Assembly: GCF_002918555.1 (NCBI RefSeq)
Contig: NZ_PQMB01000002.1
Coordinates: 199,796-263,795, forward strand
Origin: Citrobacter amalonaticus
GTDB lineage: Bacteria; Pseudomonadota; Gammaproteobacteria; Enterobacterales; Enterobacteriaceae
Direction: 5' to 3'
Length of the DNA: 64,000 nt
The translations under genes and the position numbers were made by a program. The stretch's first letter is position 1, and each line of letters opens with the position of its first letter. This document shows positions 8,636-21,091 of this stretch, one piece after another. The notes beneath the pieces are model-generated. The model was not told the origin of the DNA. It searched no databases and worked only from the letters and a program-made list of their open reading frames with translations.

Positions 8636-9682
8636 ATGAACAGAACCGACGAACTCCGTACTGCGCGTATAGACAGTCTGGTCACGCCCGCAGAACTGGC
8701 GCTACGGCATCCCGTAACCTCCTCCGTCGCCAGCCACGTTACCGACTCCCGACGCCGCATTGAAAAAATACTGAATGGTGAAGATCGCCGCCTGTTGGTG
8801 ATTGTAGGCCCTTGCTCGATTCACGATCTCGACGCTGCGATGGAATATGCGACGCGGTTGCAGACGCTGCGCATCAAACACCAGGCGCGTCTGGAAATTG
8901 TCATGCGCACCTATTTTGAAAAACCGCGCACCGTTGTGGGCTGGAAAGGTCTAATTTCTGATCCGGACCTGAACGGCAGCTACCGCGTCAATTACGGTAT
9001 TGAACTGGCGCGTAAGCTGCTGTTGCAGGTGAATGAGCTTGGTGTCCCTACGGCCACTGAATTCCTTGATATGGTGACCGGCCAGTTTATTGCAGACCTG
9101 ATCAGCTGGGGTGCTATTGGCGCCCGCACGACGGAAAGTCAGATCCACCGGGAAATGGCGTCAGCGCTCTCCTGCCCGGTAGGCTTTAAAAATGGTACCG
9201 ATGGCAACACGCGAATTGCCGTTGATGCCATTCGTGCCTCCCGCGCCAGCCACATGTTCCTCTCACCGGATAAAACCGGGCAAATGACCATTTATCAAAC
9301 CAGCGGCAATCCGTACGGTCATATCATCATGCGCGGCGGTAAGAAACCGAACTACCACGCGGAAGATATTGCGGCAGCCTGCGACACGCTGCATGAGTTT
9401 GATTTACCCGAACATCTGGTGGTCGATTTCAGCCATGGCAACTGCCAGAAGCAGCATCGACGTCAGCTGGACGTCTGTGATGACATCTGCCAGCAGATCC
9501 GCAATGGGTCAACGGCGATCGCAGGTATCATGGCCGAAAGTTTTCTGCGTGAAGGTACGCAGAAAATTGTCAGCGGGCAGCCGCTGGTCTACGGTCAGTC
9601 GATCACCGACCCTTGCCTGAACTGGGAAGATACCGGGTTGCTGTTGAACAAGCTTGCCAGTGCAGTAGACAGTCGTTTCTAA
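8636..9682 (+). CDS. aroH: AroH, DAHP synthase (tryptophan-sensitive isozyme)
   Basis: A 348-residue class I 3-deoxy-D-arabino-heptulosonate 7-phosphate synthase. It condenses PEP and erythrose 4-phosphate in the first step of the shikimate pathway. Visible motifs are GPCSIHD near residue 58, KPRT near 95, ARTTESQ near 163, GFKNGTDG near 183 and DFSHGNCQKQHRR near 263. The TrpR operator upstream identifies it as the tryptophan-regulated isozyme. The neighbouring ppsA supplies PEP, one of its substrates. ATG follows a weak ribosome binding site (CTGAGAC). Confidence 0.96.
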   Translation: MNRTDELRTARIDSLVTPAELALRHPVTSSVASHVTDSRRRIEKILNGEDRRLLVIVGPCSIHDLDAAMEYATRLQTLRIKHQARLEIVMRTYFEKPRTVVGWKGLISDPDLNGSYRVNYGIELARKLLLQVNELGVPTATEFLDMVTGQFIADLISWGAIGARTTESQIHREMASALSCPVGFKNGTDGNTRIAVDAIRASRASHMFLSPDKTGQMTIYQTSGNPYGHIIMRGGKKPNYHAEDIAAACDTLHEFDLPEHLVVDFSHGNCQKQHRRQLDVCDDICQQIRNGSTAIAGIMAESFLREGTQKIVSGQPLVYGQSITDPCLNWEDTGLLLNKLASAVDSRF

Positions 9683-9688
9683 TCGCCT

Positions 9689-9737
9689 GCCCATTCCTGC
9701 GGGGATGGGCCGTCTCTCATCCCTTTTTTATTCTTTA
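9689..9737 (+). terminator. probable aroH terminator
   Basis: The inverted repeat GCCCATTCC / GGGATGGGC lies six bases after the aroH stop. A run of T residues (CCCTTTTTTATTC) follows about 15 bases later, so the geometry is not ideal. The hairpin may alternatively be an mRNA-end structure with termination further down. Confidence 0.45.
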
Positions 9738-9777
9738 CCCGCCTGAATTAACGCTTGCCCTGTAAATGCATATTATT

Positions 9778-9796
9778 GATAATAATAATCATTGTT
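9778..9796 (+). promoter_or_regulatory. Fur box upstream of hemP
   Basis: GATAATAATAATCATTGTT matches 16 of 19 positions of the Fur consensus GATAATGATAATCATTATC. It lies 22 bases upstream of the hemP ATG, where it would cover the promoter. This predicts iron repression of hemP. Confidence 0.75.
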
Positions 9797-9818
9797 AAAC
9801 CAATTATTATTAATAACT

Positions 9819-10010
9819 ATGCCACGCAGGGATAACACCGGGTCACTTCAACCTAAGGAAAGAGAAAAAATAGCCCCTCCTCCGGACATCACCCGGCGGA
9901 TCTCCAGCCAGACGCTTTTGGGCCAGGAGGGAAAGGTTATTATCGATCATGATGGCCAGCAGTACCTGCTGCGAAAAACGCAGGCAGGTAAACTCTTGTT
10001 GACCAAATAA
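9819..10010 (+). CDS. hemP: HemP/YdiE, small haemin-uptake family protein
   Basis: A 63-residue protein. Its C-terminal half ([29 protein letters not shown]) is the HemP/HmuP family signature and matches E. coli YdiE in sequence and length. The family is linked to haem acquisition, and some members act as regulators of haem-uptake genes; the enterobacterial role is unclear. The ATG at 9819 is preferred: an upstream in-frame TTG at 9792 lies within the Fur box. It ends two bases before the convergent selO stop. Confidence 0.88.
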   Translation: MPRRDNTGSLQPKEREKIAPPPDITRRISSQTLLGQEGKVIIDHDGQQYLLRKTQAGKLLLTK

Positions 10011-10012
10011 GC

Positions 10013-11455
10013 CTAGCTGGAACAGCTCACTTCCAGACGCCTGCCCCAGTCCGGCGGACGATGGATGTAGTCATCACTCCGTTCGCTGAAAGGATTACGC
10101 AGCACCTCATGCAGGCGATGCAGTTCACTCATATCCCCCTGCTCTGCGGCCTCGATTGCCCGCTGGGCCAGCCAGTTGCGCAACACCACCGCGGGATTCA
10201 CGCTCTGCATCAGCGACTGACGCTGCTCATCATCAACATGTTCAAGCTGCAGACGCGCTCTGTAACGGGTAAACCAGCCGTCAAATGCCGCACGATCGAT
10301 AAATTCATCGCGCAGAGGCGAGGCCGAACTCTGCTGCTCCGTCAGGCTGAGCATTCGGAACGTTCGGGTATAGTCGCTACCTTCACGTGCCATCAGGCTG
10401 AACAATGAGCTCAGAATGTCGTTATCATCTTTTTGCTCAGTGAAGAAACCCAGCTTCTGCCGCATCCGCTGACCATAACGGGTAAGCAACGTCCTCTGAT
10501 AACCATCAAGCGCGTCATTGAGCGTTTCAACCGTCATTAACGGTGACAGCGTTTGCGCCAGACGCTGTAAGTTCCACAACGCTACCGCAGGTTGATTATC
10601 AAAGCGATAGCGCCCCTGATGGTCGGAGTGGTTGCAGATAAATCCGGGAACATAATCATCCAGGAAGCCGAACGGGCCGTAATCCATCGTCAACCCAAGG
10701 ATCGACATATTATCCGTGTTCATGACGCCGTGGGCGAAACCCACAGTTTGCCAGTCCGCAATCAGTGAAGCCGACCGCGTCACAACATCCTGGAACCACG
10801 GCGTATATTGGTCCTCTTCATCCTGCAAATGGGGCCAGTAATGCCGGATGGCAAAATCCGCAAGCGCACGAACTTTCTCCGGCTCCCGGCGGTAGTAAAA
10901 ATGTTCAAAGTGACCAAAGCGCATATGACTTTGCGCCAGCCGCATCAGCATGGCTCCGGATTCCACGGTTTCCCGGTATACCGGCGTGTCGCTGGTCACC
11001 ATCGCTAACGCACGTGTCGTGGGGATACCAAGGGCATGCATCGCTTCGCTGGCCAGACTTTCGCGGATCGTGGAACGGAGCACCGCACGCCCGTCTCCCA
11101 TTCGTGAATAAGGCGTTAACCCGGCGCCTTTCAGATGCCAGTCCAGCGTGCTGCCGTCCGCAAGCTGCTGTTCGCCGAGGAGAATACCGCGCCCGTCGCC
11201 AAGCTGCCCCGCCCAGACGCCGAACTGATGCCCGCTGTACACCTGGGCCAGAGGCGACATGCCGGGCAATAAGGTCTCTCCACCCCACACGCCTGGGCCA
11301 TTTTTAACGTCAAATAGCGCAGAAGGTACACCCAACTGTTTTGCCAGTTCGTCGTTATGCCAAATTAGACGCGCATTTTTCAGGGGAGTGGGTGAAAGAG
11401 CGGTATATGTTGCTGGTAATTCATCGCGCCAGCGAGCGGAAAAAGACAGGGTCAT
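10013..11455 (-). CDS. selO: SelO/YdiU, protein adenylyltransferase (pseudokinase fold)
   Basis: A 480-residue SelO-family protein. The kinase-like fold binds ATP in an inverted orientation and transfers AMP (UMP has also been reported) to hydroxyl side chains of proteins, with links to redox stress. Signature stretches are [18 protein letters not shown] near residues 90-107, [20 protein letters not shown] near 129-148 and [13 protein letters not shown] near 245. The C terminus ends CSS, the position where eukaryotic SelO carries selenocysteine. GGAGG precedes the start. It is divergent from nothing immediate; ydiV lies upstream on the same strand after about 60 bases. Confidence 0.94.
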   Translation of the reverse strand: MTLSFSARWRDELPATYTALSPTPLKNARLIWHNDELAKQLGVPSALFDVKNGPGVWGGETLLPGMSPLAQVYSGHQFGVWAGQLGDGRGILLGEQQLADGSTLDWHLKGAGLTPYSRMGDGRAVLRSTIRESLASEAMHALGIPTTRALAMVTSDTPVYRETVESGAMLMRLAQSHMRFGHFEHFYYRREPEKVRALADFAIRHYWPHLQDEEDQYTPWFQDVVTRSASLIADWQTVGFAHGVMNTDNMSILGLTMDYGPFGFLDDYVPGFICNHSDHQGRYRFDNQPAVALWNLQRLAQTLSPLMTVETLNDALDGYQRTLLTRYGQRMRQKLGFFTEQKDDNDILSSLFSLMAREGSDYTRTFRMLSLTEQQSSASPLRDEFIDRAAFDGWFTRYRARLQLEHVDDEQRQSLMQSVNPAVVLRNWLAQRAIEAAEQGDMSELHRLHEVLRNPFSERSDDYIHRPPDWGRRLEVSCSS

Positions 11456-11516
11456 AGAGCCTCCTGCCTGTAGTGTAGCCGCTAATTTATTGCTTAAACA
11501 CCAGCAAACAGAAAGG

Positions 11517-12230
11517 TTATCGCGGCGCCAGGGTCGTTATTTTACCGGCAGGAACAACAGGCCACAGGCTGCCCTGCATCGAGCTGAATCCAAACGGCGC
11601 AACGCGGGCTAACATCTCTTCACTGTCAATGCCAGCGATCATGATGGATTCACAACAAGGCGATATTTGCGCAAAAATAGCCCGCATAAAGGGTTCAAAG
11701 GAGGGTTTACCTGCACGCTGTTGGATGAAATTTTTATCCAGCGCGACCCGTTTAAACATCCTGTCAAAAACAGCCCTGCCGGAACTGTCACCGGCGCCAA
11801 AATTAGAGAGGATAAGAGGAAACTTTGTTGTTAAAATTTTTAACGTTTGATTTTCTTTTCCCTTACTTAATTCAGGGAAATCTTCATTAATCATCAGCTC
11901 AAGAAATGGGAACCTGTTGATACGCGAAGCGTATTTATCATTCGTTAATAAATAATCAACAACTTCAGGGGCTAAATAAATCCAGGCGATGAGTTTATGC
12001 TGAATAAAAAAGTGCTGGCAGGTTTCGAGCAACGTCAGCTTTTCTTCAAACAGTTGACCATGTTGCCCGGCAGAAAGACGCGGCATAATCAGTTCTGTTG
12101 GGATGCGAACAGTGCCATCGTCACTGACAAAGTTAGCGACAATCTCCAGTCCTATCAGTTTATGTTGCTCATTCCGCGCCGGGAGAAAACAGAGTTCGGA
12201 ATGGTAAAGATTATCCAGTGAAATATTCAT
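11517..12230 (-). CDS. ydiV: YdiV, degenerate EAL-domain anti-FlhDC factor
   Basis: A 237-residue EAL-like protein matching E. coli/Salmonella YdiV in length and landmarks ([15 protein letters not shown] segment, FIQQ, SFEPF.RAI.AQISPCC, ITTL..R end). YdiV lacks the catalytic EAL and metal ligands and does not hydrolyse c-di-GMP. It binds FlhD, blocks FlhDC from DNA and promotes its ClpXP degradation, repressing motility. The start [11 protein letters not shown] is chosen over an upstream in-frame start that adds 20 unlike residues. The ribosome binding site is weak (GGGGCCGGCGCG), in keeping with the poor translation known for E. coli ydiV. Confidence 0.88.
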   Translation of the reverse strand: MNISLDNLYHSELCFLPARNEQHKLIGLEIVANFVSDDGTVRIPTELIMPRLSAGQHGQLFEEKLTLLETCQHFFIQHKLIAWIYLAPEVVDYLLTNDKYASRINRFPFLELMINEDFPELSKGKENQTLKILTTKFPLILSNFGAGDSSGRAVFDRMFKRVALDKNFIQQRAGKPSFEPFMRAIFAQISPCCESIMIAGIDSEEMLARVAPFGFSSMQGSLWPVVPAGKITTLAPR

Positions 12231-12670
12231 CGCGCCGGCCCCACAGTAAGGGAATAATCCGGGATTCTGTAGCAAAGGACGTAGACACACGTCATTTTTA
12301 ATACTAATGGAGGAGCGTTCATTTTATCCTTATTAATCGGGGATCCGGGTCCGTTTTCAGGTCTGGCCTGATTATACTCGTCATACTTCAGGTTGCATGT
12401 GTGTTGGCTTTGTTACCCGGCCTCGCCCCTTCGGGGCCAGCGCAAGCGCTGTTCAAAACGACGACGCCGTTTTGTCCTGCAACTCGAGTTATTTAGAGTA
12501 TATAAACCGTAATGTGGTTTTATCCTTTTTATTGTAATAAAGCCAGGCTCACAATGGTTGGCAGAAAACAGAACCCAGTATGTAAAGTATGTTTTCCATA
12601 TCTTTAGTCAGGTTACAGCCCGATATCCACGCCTTTATCATGATGGGGCGATCTTTTTCTCACCGCCCCA
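12231..12670. other. ydiV-nlpC intergenic region
   Basis: A gap of 440 bases containing the ydiV promoter side, one ERIC-like element (12373-12503) and an AT-rich segment. At its nlpC-proximal end is an inverted repeat ATGGGGCG / CGCCCCAT (12642-12671) that could terminate nlpC transcripts, though no clean U-tract follows. No coding frame is supported. Confidence 0.5.
12373..12503 (+). repeat. ERIC element, copy 3, with alternative right arm
   Basis: The ends are typical ERIC (TATACTCGTCATACTTCAGG; CTGCAACTCGAGTTATTTAG). The central palindrome of ERIC is missing. It is replaced by GGGGCCAGCGCAAGCGCTG and AAAACGACGACGCCGTTTTG, the same segment inserted in the element upstream of ppsR. The left arm GGCTTTGTTACCCGGCC is also shared with the two copies around ppsA. 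Confidence 0.8.
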
Positions 12671-13135
12671 TTAAATTCGTCTCGCCTGCCAGAAATTTTT
12701 CCGCCAGTAGACATTATCCAGTGATGAACGCATCACTCCGCGACTGGTTGAAGCATGAATAAATTGATTATTGGTATCGTAAATACCGACGTGCAGACCG
12801 CTTTCTCCTGACCCCGTTTTGAAGAAAACCAGATCGCCAGGAAGCAGATCGCCTTTATCGATTTCGGTACCCAGCTTTGCCTGACCACGCGTATCGCGCG
12901 GCAACTGCAAATCAAACTGGTCACGCATCGTCATGGCGACAAAACCGGAACAATCCACGCCGCTACGGCTCATACCACCGTAACGATATGGCGTACCACG
13001 CCAGGATTGCAGCTGATCGTTAAGACCAGCAATCACAGTAATGGAATCCGAAAGACGGGCATTCGGCGGCGGCGCACGATGGCTGCTGCACCCTGCCAAC
13101 AACAACGCTGTGAAAAGAAGAAACCAGCAACGCAT
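12671..13135 (-). CDS. nlpC: NlpC, NlpC/P60-family lipoprotein peptidase
   Basis: A 154-residue secreted lipoprotein. The signal peptide ends in the lipobox LLAGC with the lipidated Cys16. The NlpC/P60 domain follows with catalytic Cys62 (GVDCSGF), His115 (GLHVG) and a third polar residue His127. Enzymes of this family cleave cell-wall peptides. NlpC's exact substrate is not settled. It is set apart from the downstream btuD by about 80 bases and from ydiV by a long gap, so it is probably transcribed alone or as the last gene of the btu cluster. Confidence 0.94.
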   Translation of the reverse strand: MRCWFLLFTALLLAGCSSHRAPPPNARLSDSITVIAGLNDQLQSWRGTPYRYGGMSRSGVDCSGFVAMTMRDQFDLQLPRDTRGQAKLGTEIDKGDLLPGDLVFFKTGSGESGLHVGIYDTNNQFIHASTSRGVMRSSLDNVYWRKNFWQARRI

Positions 13136-13213
13136 TCAGGACGAATCCTCTGTTTTTGTATTCTTGTATCAATTTAGCGTTGATATTACCCAATTTTCAA
13201 GAAACCATTTCAC

Positions 13214-13963
13214 TTAAGTGGTTGATATGAGCATTCTGTGGCCTTCTATGTCAAGGCGGCGAAAGTTCAGCCCATACGCGCGGGCCAGATTAGGCGGAGT
13301 CAGCACCTCATCACGTGGGCCGCTGGAGAGCAACTGGCCCTGCTTCAGTAACCAGGCTCGGTGCGCGTGCCGCAGCGTGTGGTTAAGATCGTGACTACTC
13401 ATCACCACAGAAACTCCTTCGGCACAGAGTCGGCTCAAAATAGTATCGAGCGCATTTTGCTGTGCGACATCGAGGCTATTCATGGGTTCATCCAGCAGCA
13501 GCAGTTGCCCCTGCGGATTCCCTTGCACCGAAATTTGCAGCACCACCGCCGCAAGGCGCACGCGCTGCCACTCTCCGCCTGATAGCTGGCGGGTATTTCG
13601 CCCAAGCTTGTCACCCAACGCCAGCGCATCGGCCACCTCATAAAGCTGGTCGGTGCGCGTTTTATCAGGCTGATGCAGCGTCAGAAAATGCCAGACCGGC
13701 ATGGCAAAAGGCGGATTCTGCTGCTGAGCCAGATAAGCCCGATGCCGGGCGAGCTTTCCCGCAGGCCACTCCTCTAACCGGGTTCCATTCAGGGTAATGC
13801 TCCCCTCACCGGATGTCAGCCCTGCCATACGTGCCAGCAGCGTGCTTTTTCCGGCACCGTTAGGTCCGACAAGGTGGAGGATCTCACCCGCGCGAATTTC
13901 ACCAGAGAGTGGCCCCAGACGGGTAGATTCAACAATATCCTGTAGCTGCATCAATTGAGACAT
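13214..13963 (-). CDS. btuD: BtuD, vitamin B12 ABC transporter ATPase
   Basis: A 249-residue ABC ATPase with Walker [10 protein letters not shown] at residues 33-41, signature LSGGEWQRV near 128-136, and Walker B LLLLDEP near 155. It powers cobalamin import through BtuC with the periplasmic BtuF (encoded elsewhere). It belongs to the btuC-btuE-btuD order of E. coli on the minus strand. Its first base is shared with the last base of the btuE stop, so the genes are translationally coupled. Confidence 0.96.
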   Translation of the reverse strand: MSQLMQLQDIVESTRLGPLSGEIRAGEILHLVGPNGAGKSTLLARMAGLTSGEGSITLNGTRLEEWPAGKLARHRAYLAQQQNPPFAMPVWHFLTLHQPDKTRTDQLYEVADALALGDKLGRNTRQLSGGEWQRVRLAAVVLQISVQGNPQGQLLLLDEPMNSLDVAQQNALDTILSRLCAEGVSVVMSSHDLNHTLRHAHRAWLLKQGQLLSSGPRDEVLTPPNLARAYGLNFRRLDIEGHRMLISTT

Positions 13964-14514
13964 TATTTTGCCAACGCGACTTTGATACTTTCCATGACGA
14001 TCGGATCTTCAGGCGTCATATCTGGTGAAAAACGCTGGATCACCCGGCCGTCTCGCCCCACTAAAAACTTCTCGAAGTTCCACAAAATATCATCCGGATA
14101 GAGCGGCGCGCGGCCTTTACTTGCCATACGCTCATAGAAACCACTCTCTTCAGGCGCGACGGCCGTCGGCGCTGCGTCGATCAGTTTTTGATATAGCGGA
14201 TGGCGCTCCTCGCCGTTGACGTCAATTTTGCTGAACATCGGGAACGTCACGCCCCAGGTCGTGGCACAGTACGTTTTGATCTCTTCTTCACTGCCGGGTT
14301 CCTGCCCAAGAAACTGATTGCAGGGAAATCCCAGTACCAAAAAACCACGGTCAGCCCACGCCTTCTGGATATTCTCCAGCTGCTCGTACTGCGGTGTCAG
14401 TCCACATTTAGAGGCGACATTTACGATCAACAGTACGTTTCCGGCGTACTTTTCAAGCGTGACCATGTCCCCATCAATCGTTGTCACTTCAGTATTAAGG
14501 ATTGAATCTTGCAT
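13963..14514 (-). CDS. btuE: BtuE, thiol/glutathione peroxidase
   Basis: A 183-residue glutathione-peroxidase-family enzyme. The peroxidatic Cys37 is in NVASKCGLT; the family motif LGFPCNQF is near residue 60 and WNFEKFLV near 149. It reduces peroxides, using thioredoxin in E. coli, and is not needed for B12 transport despite its place between btuC and btuD. The start at MQDSIL follows GGGAGACGCT; an in-frame ATG eight codons upstream is less well placed and would not match E. coli. Confidence 0.94.
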   Translation of the reverse strand: MQDSILNTEVTTIDGDMVTLEKYAGNVLLIVNVASKCGLTPQYEQLENIQKAWADRGFLVLGFPCNQFLGQEPGSEEEIKTYCATTWGVTFPMFSKIDVNGEERHPLYQKLIDAAPTAVAPEESGFYERMASKGRAPLYPDDILWNFEKFLVGRDGRVIQRFSPDMTPEDPIVMESIKVALAK

Positions 14515-14577
14515 AGCGTCTCCCGGATTGTGAGTCATATTAATGCCAGCTTTTAATCATAGACCGACTTTGTCCTG

Positions 14578-15558
14578 CTAACGTCCTGCTTTTAACAGCA
14601 GCCAGATAAAGACAGGCGCCCCCAGCGTGGCGGTCACCACGCCAATCGGGAGTTCCGCAGATGCCAGCGCCAGTCGCGCGACAACGTCGGCCAGCAATAA
14701 CGCCACCGCTCCGGCAAGCGCACAGCCTGGCAACAACACGCGGTGATCGGTCAATCCGCACAAACGCAGAATATGCGGGATGACCAGACCAATGAAGCCG
14801 ATGGCACCAGCCAGCGCTACGCTCACGCCAACCATCCAGCCGGTCGCCACCACCAGCAGATTGCGCCAGAACCACAGAGGTAGTCCTAACTGGCGGGCCG
14901 AGGTTTCCCCCAACGCCAGCATGTTCATCGCCTGGGACTGAAAACAGATCCACACCAGGACCGGGATCAGCGCCACCATCAGCCAGGATTGATGCCAGTC
15001 CACCCCGCCAAATCCCCCCATCATCCAGTACATCAACTGGCGCAGGTCAAAAGAGGTGGAGAAATAGATAGCCCAGGTCATCAGGGCGCTACAGATGATC
15101 CCCAGCGCAACACCGGCAAGCAGTAAACGACTGGTAGAGAGATGACGCCGAGCAAAGCGCAATAGGATAAGGGTAATAACCAGCGCCCCGACAATGGCGC
15201 AAAGCCCCAACGCCCAACCAGGAAGCTGGCCTTGCCCCAGCAGAACGGCGGCAATCAGCCCAACGCCAGCACCGTTAGAGACGCCAAGCAGCCCCGGCTC
15301 CGCCAGCGGATTTTCAAACAGCGCCTGCATTACCGCACCGGAAAGCGCCAGCGCGGCCCCCACCAGCAACACGGCAAGCGTGCGGGGAAGTCGAATTTGC
15401 CAGACAAACAGTTCGCCGCGCGGGCTAAACCAGTCGCCAGGCGGGAGCCATTGATCTCCGGCGCATAAACTTAAGAGTAACGCCAGTAGCATCAGCGCCG
15501 ACAGACTCAGGATCCAGCGTACATGTTGTCGCTGTTGTTGACGGGCATAAGTCAGCAT
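14578..15558 (-). CDS. btuC: BtuC, vitamin B12 ABC transporter permease
   Basis: A 326-residue inner-membrane permease of the FecCD/BtuC family with about ten transmembrane segments. Landmarks are [19 protein letters not shown] near residue 59 and [12 protein letters not shown] near 225, the coupling region contacting BtuD. The start MLTYARQQQ matches E. coli. An ATG three codons upstream (MENMLTY) is possible, but its bases TGGAAAA look like the ribosome binding site of the chosen start. btuE follows after about 60 bases. Confidence 0.95.
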   Translation of the reverse strand: MLTYARQQQRQHVRWILSLSALMLLALLLSLCAGDQWLPPGDWFSPRGELFVWQIRLPRTLAVLLVGAALALSGAVMQALFENPLAEPGLLGVSNGAGVGLIAAVLLGQGQLPGWALGLCAIVGALVITLILLRFARRHLSTSRLLLAGVALGIICSALMTWAIYFSTSFDLRQLMYWMMGGFGGVDWHQSWLMVALIPVLVWICFQSQAMNMLALGETSARQLGLPLWFWRNLLVVATGWMVGVSVALAGAIGFIGLVIPHILRLCGLTDHRVLLPGCALAGAVALLLADVVARLALASAELPIGVVTATLGAPVFIWLLLKAGR

Positions 15559-15620
15559 GTTTTCCATTCAGCTGAAGAGTAATTGCGTGATTTTACGGTC
15601 AGTCACTCTTGCAGGAAAGG

Positions 15621-15644
15621 AAAAAGGCCGCAAGCGGCCTTTTT
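15621..15644 (-). terminator. ihfA terminator (bidirectional)
   Basis: AAAAAGGCCG-CAAG-CGGCCTTTTT is a compact hairpin flanked by A and T runs, so it can act in both directions. On the minus strand it lies about 140 bases after the ihfA stop and would end the pheST-ihfA transcript before btuC. Confidence 0.8.
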
Positions 15645-15654
15645 AATTACACAT

Positions 15655-15774
15655 TTTATCGTCCAGGCTGCCTCTGAATTAGCGGCATTCGCTCACCCCA
15701 GTCACGTACTCGTGTACGCTCCTGGGACTCGCTGTGTTGCCGCCTTCCCGCAACCTGAATGGTTCAGAGTATAG
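15655..15774 (+). repeat. ERIC element, copy 4 (btuC-ihfA gap)
   Basis: This copy has the standard ERIC interior: TCGCTCACCCCAGTCACGTA, the core TACTCGTGTACGCTCCTGGG, and TTGCCGCCTTCCCGCAACC. The terminal sequences have diverged (CTGCCTCTGAATTAGCGG; TGAATGGTTCAGAGTATA). It ends six bases before the ihfA stop codon. Confidence 0.8.
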
Positions 15775-15780
15775 ATCTGA

Positions 15781-16080
15781 TTACTCTTCTTTGGGCGAAG
15801 CGTTTTCAACCCGGCTCTTCAACTTCTGACCGGGTCTGAAGGTCACCACGCGCCGTGCTGTAATGGGAATATCTTCACCCGTTTTCGGGTTACGTCCCGG
15901 ACGTTGATTCTTATCACGCAGATCGAAGTTACCAAAACCAGAGAGTTTTACCTGCTCACCGTTTTCCAGAGCACGACGGATCTCTTCGAAAAACAGCTCG
16001 ACCAGTTCTTTGGCATCCCGCTTGCTAAGCCCAAGCTTATCAAACAGATATTCTGACATTTCAGCTTTTGTAAGCGCCAT
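15781..16080 (-). CDS. ihfA: IhfA, integration host factor alpha subunit
   Basis: A 99-residue HU/IHF-family DNA-bending protein. It has the DNA-binding arm with the intercalating proline region ([12 protein letters not shown], residues 61-72) and [14 protein letters not shown] before it. With IhfB it bends DNA sharply and shapes promoters such as sigma-54 ones, including possibly astC in this window. It lies four bases after pheT, in the conserved pheMST-ihfA operon. Confidence 0.97.
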
Positions 16081-16084
16081 AGGT

Positions 16085-19513
<3,429 letters not shown>

Positions 19514-19533
19514 TTATTCTCTCGATTTCAGGT

Positions 19534-19565
19534 ACAAAAAAAGCCTCCATCAGGAGGCTTTTTCG
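19534..19565 (-). terminator. pheST attenuator
   Basis: On the minus strand GCCTCC-TGAT-GGAGGC is followed by seven U residues, a strong intrinsic terminator between pheM and pheS. An upstream segment (AGCCTCCTGAACTCAGG, next to the pheM stop) contains a copy of GCCTCC and could pair to form the antiterminator. Ribosome stalling at Phe codons of pheM would favour antitermination. Confidence 0.92.
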
Positions 19566-19607
19566 CGCTGTTTTTCGTTTCTTCTTTCACGCGCTAGCCT
19601 CCTGAAC

Positions 19608-19652
19608 TCAGGTGCTAAAGTAAAAAAAGAAGCGGAAAATAGCAGCATTCAT
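19608..19652 (-). CDS. pheM: PheM, phenylalanine leader peptide
   Basis: Fourteen codons reading [14 protein letters not shown] then TGA, identical to the E. coli pheST leader peptide. Five of the 14 residues are Phe. Translation senses charged tRNAPhe: stalling prevents the attenuator hairpin downstream and lets transcription enter pheS. This gene is too short for ordinary gene finders. Confidence 0.97.
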
Positions 19653-19740
19653 GCTTGCGTTACCTTGTGTGGTAAAACCGGAGAACCTTTATTGAAAAGG
19701 CTTACGGATAAATTGTCAACTGATTGACAGACAAGAAATA

Positions 19741-19768
19741 AAAGAGAGGGAGCCAGGCTCCCTCTTTT
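19741..19768 (-). terminator. rplT terminator
   Basis: AAAGAGAGGGAGCC / GGCTCCCTCTTTT forms a long stem starting eight bases after the rplT stop on the minus strand and ending in U residues. It separates the infC-rpmI-rplT transcript from the pheM promoter, though read-through is known in E. coli. Confidence 0.85.
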
Positions 19769-19775
19769 CACTGGC

Positions 19776-20147
<372 letters not shown>

Positions 20148-20252
20148 CTATTCTGATTTGCCCCTCGCCTTTCACATCCTCGCGGCATTAACTGCCTTGC
20201 GACAATAGAAAATCTCATGGGCATAAAAAAGTTAAAAATAATCGTTAACGGC

Positions 20253-20474
<222 letters not shown>

Positions 20475-20545
20475 TTAATAAACGAAACCCAGGCGAACAA
20501 AACCTGTGAAGCCTGAAGGCTCCACAGGAATTGCTACTTGAAGGC

Positions 20546-21091
<546 letters not shown>

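Noticed and set aside
8560..8763. 67-codon frame starting in the aroH leader
   Set aside because: It continues out of frame into aroH and ends there; no Phe/Trp codon cluster to suggest a leader peptide (no run of Trp codons).
10765..11307. 180-codon plus-strand frame antisense to selO
   Set aside because: Proline/arginine-rich shadow of the intact selO gene.
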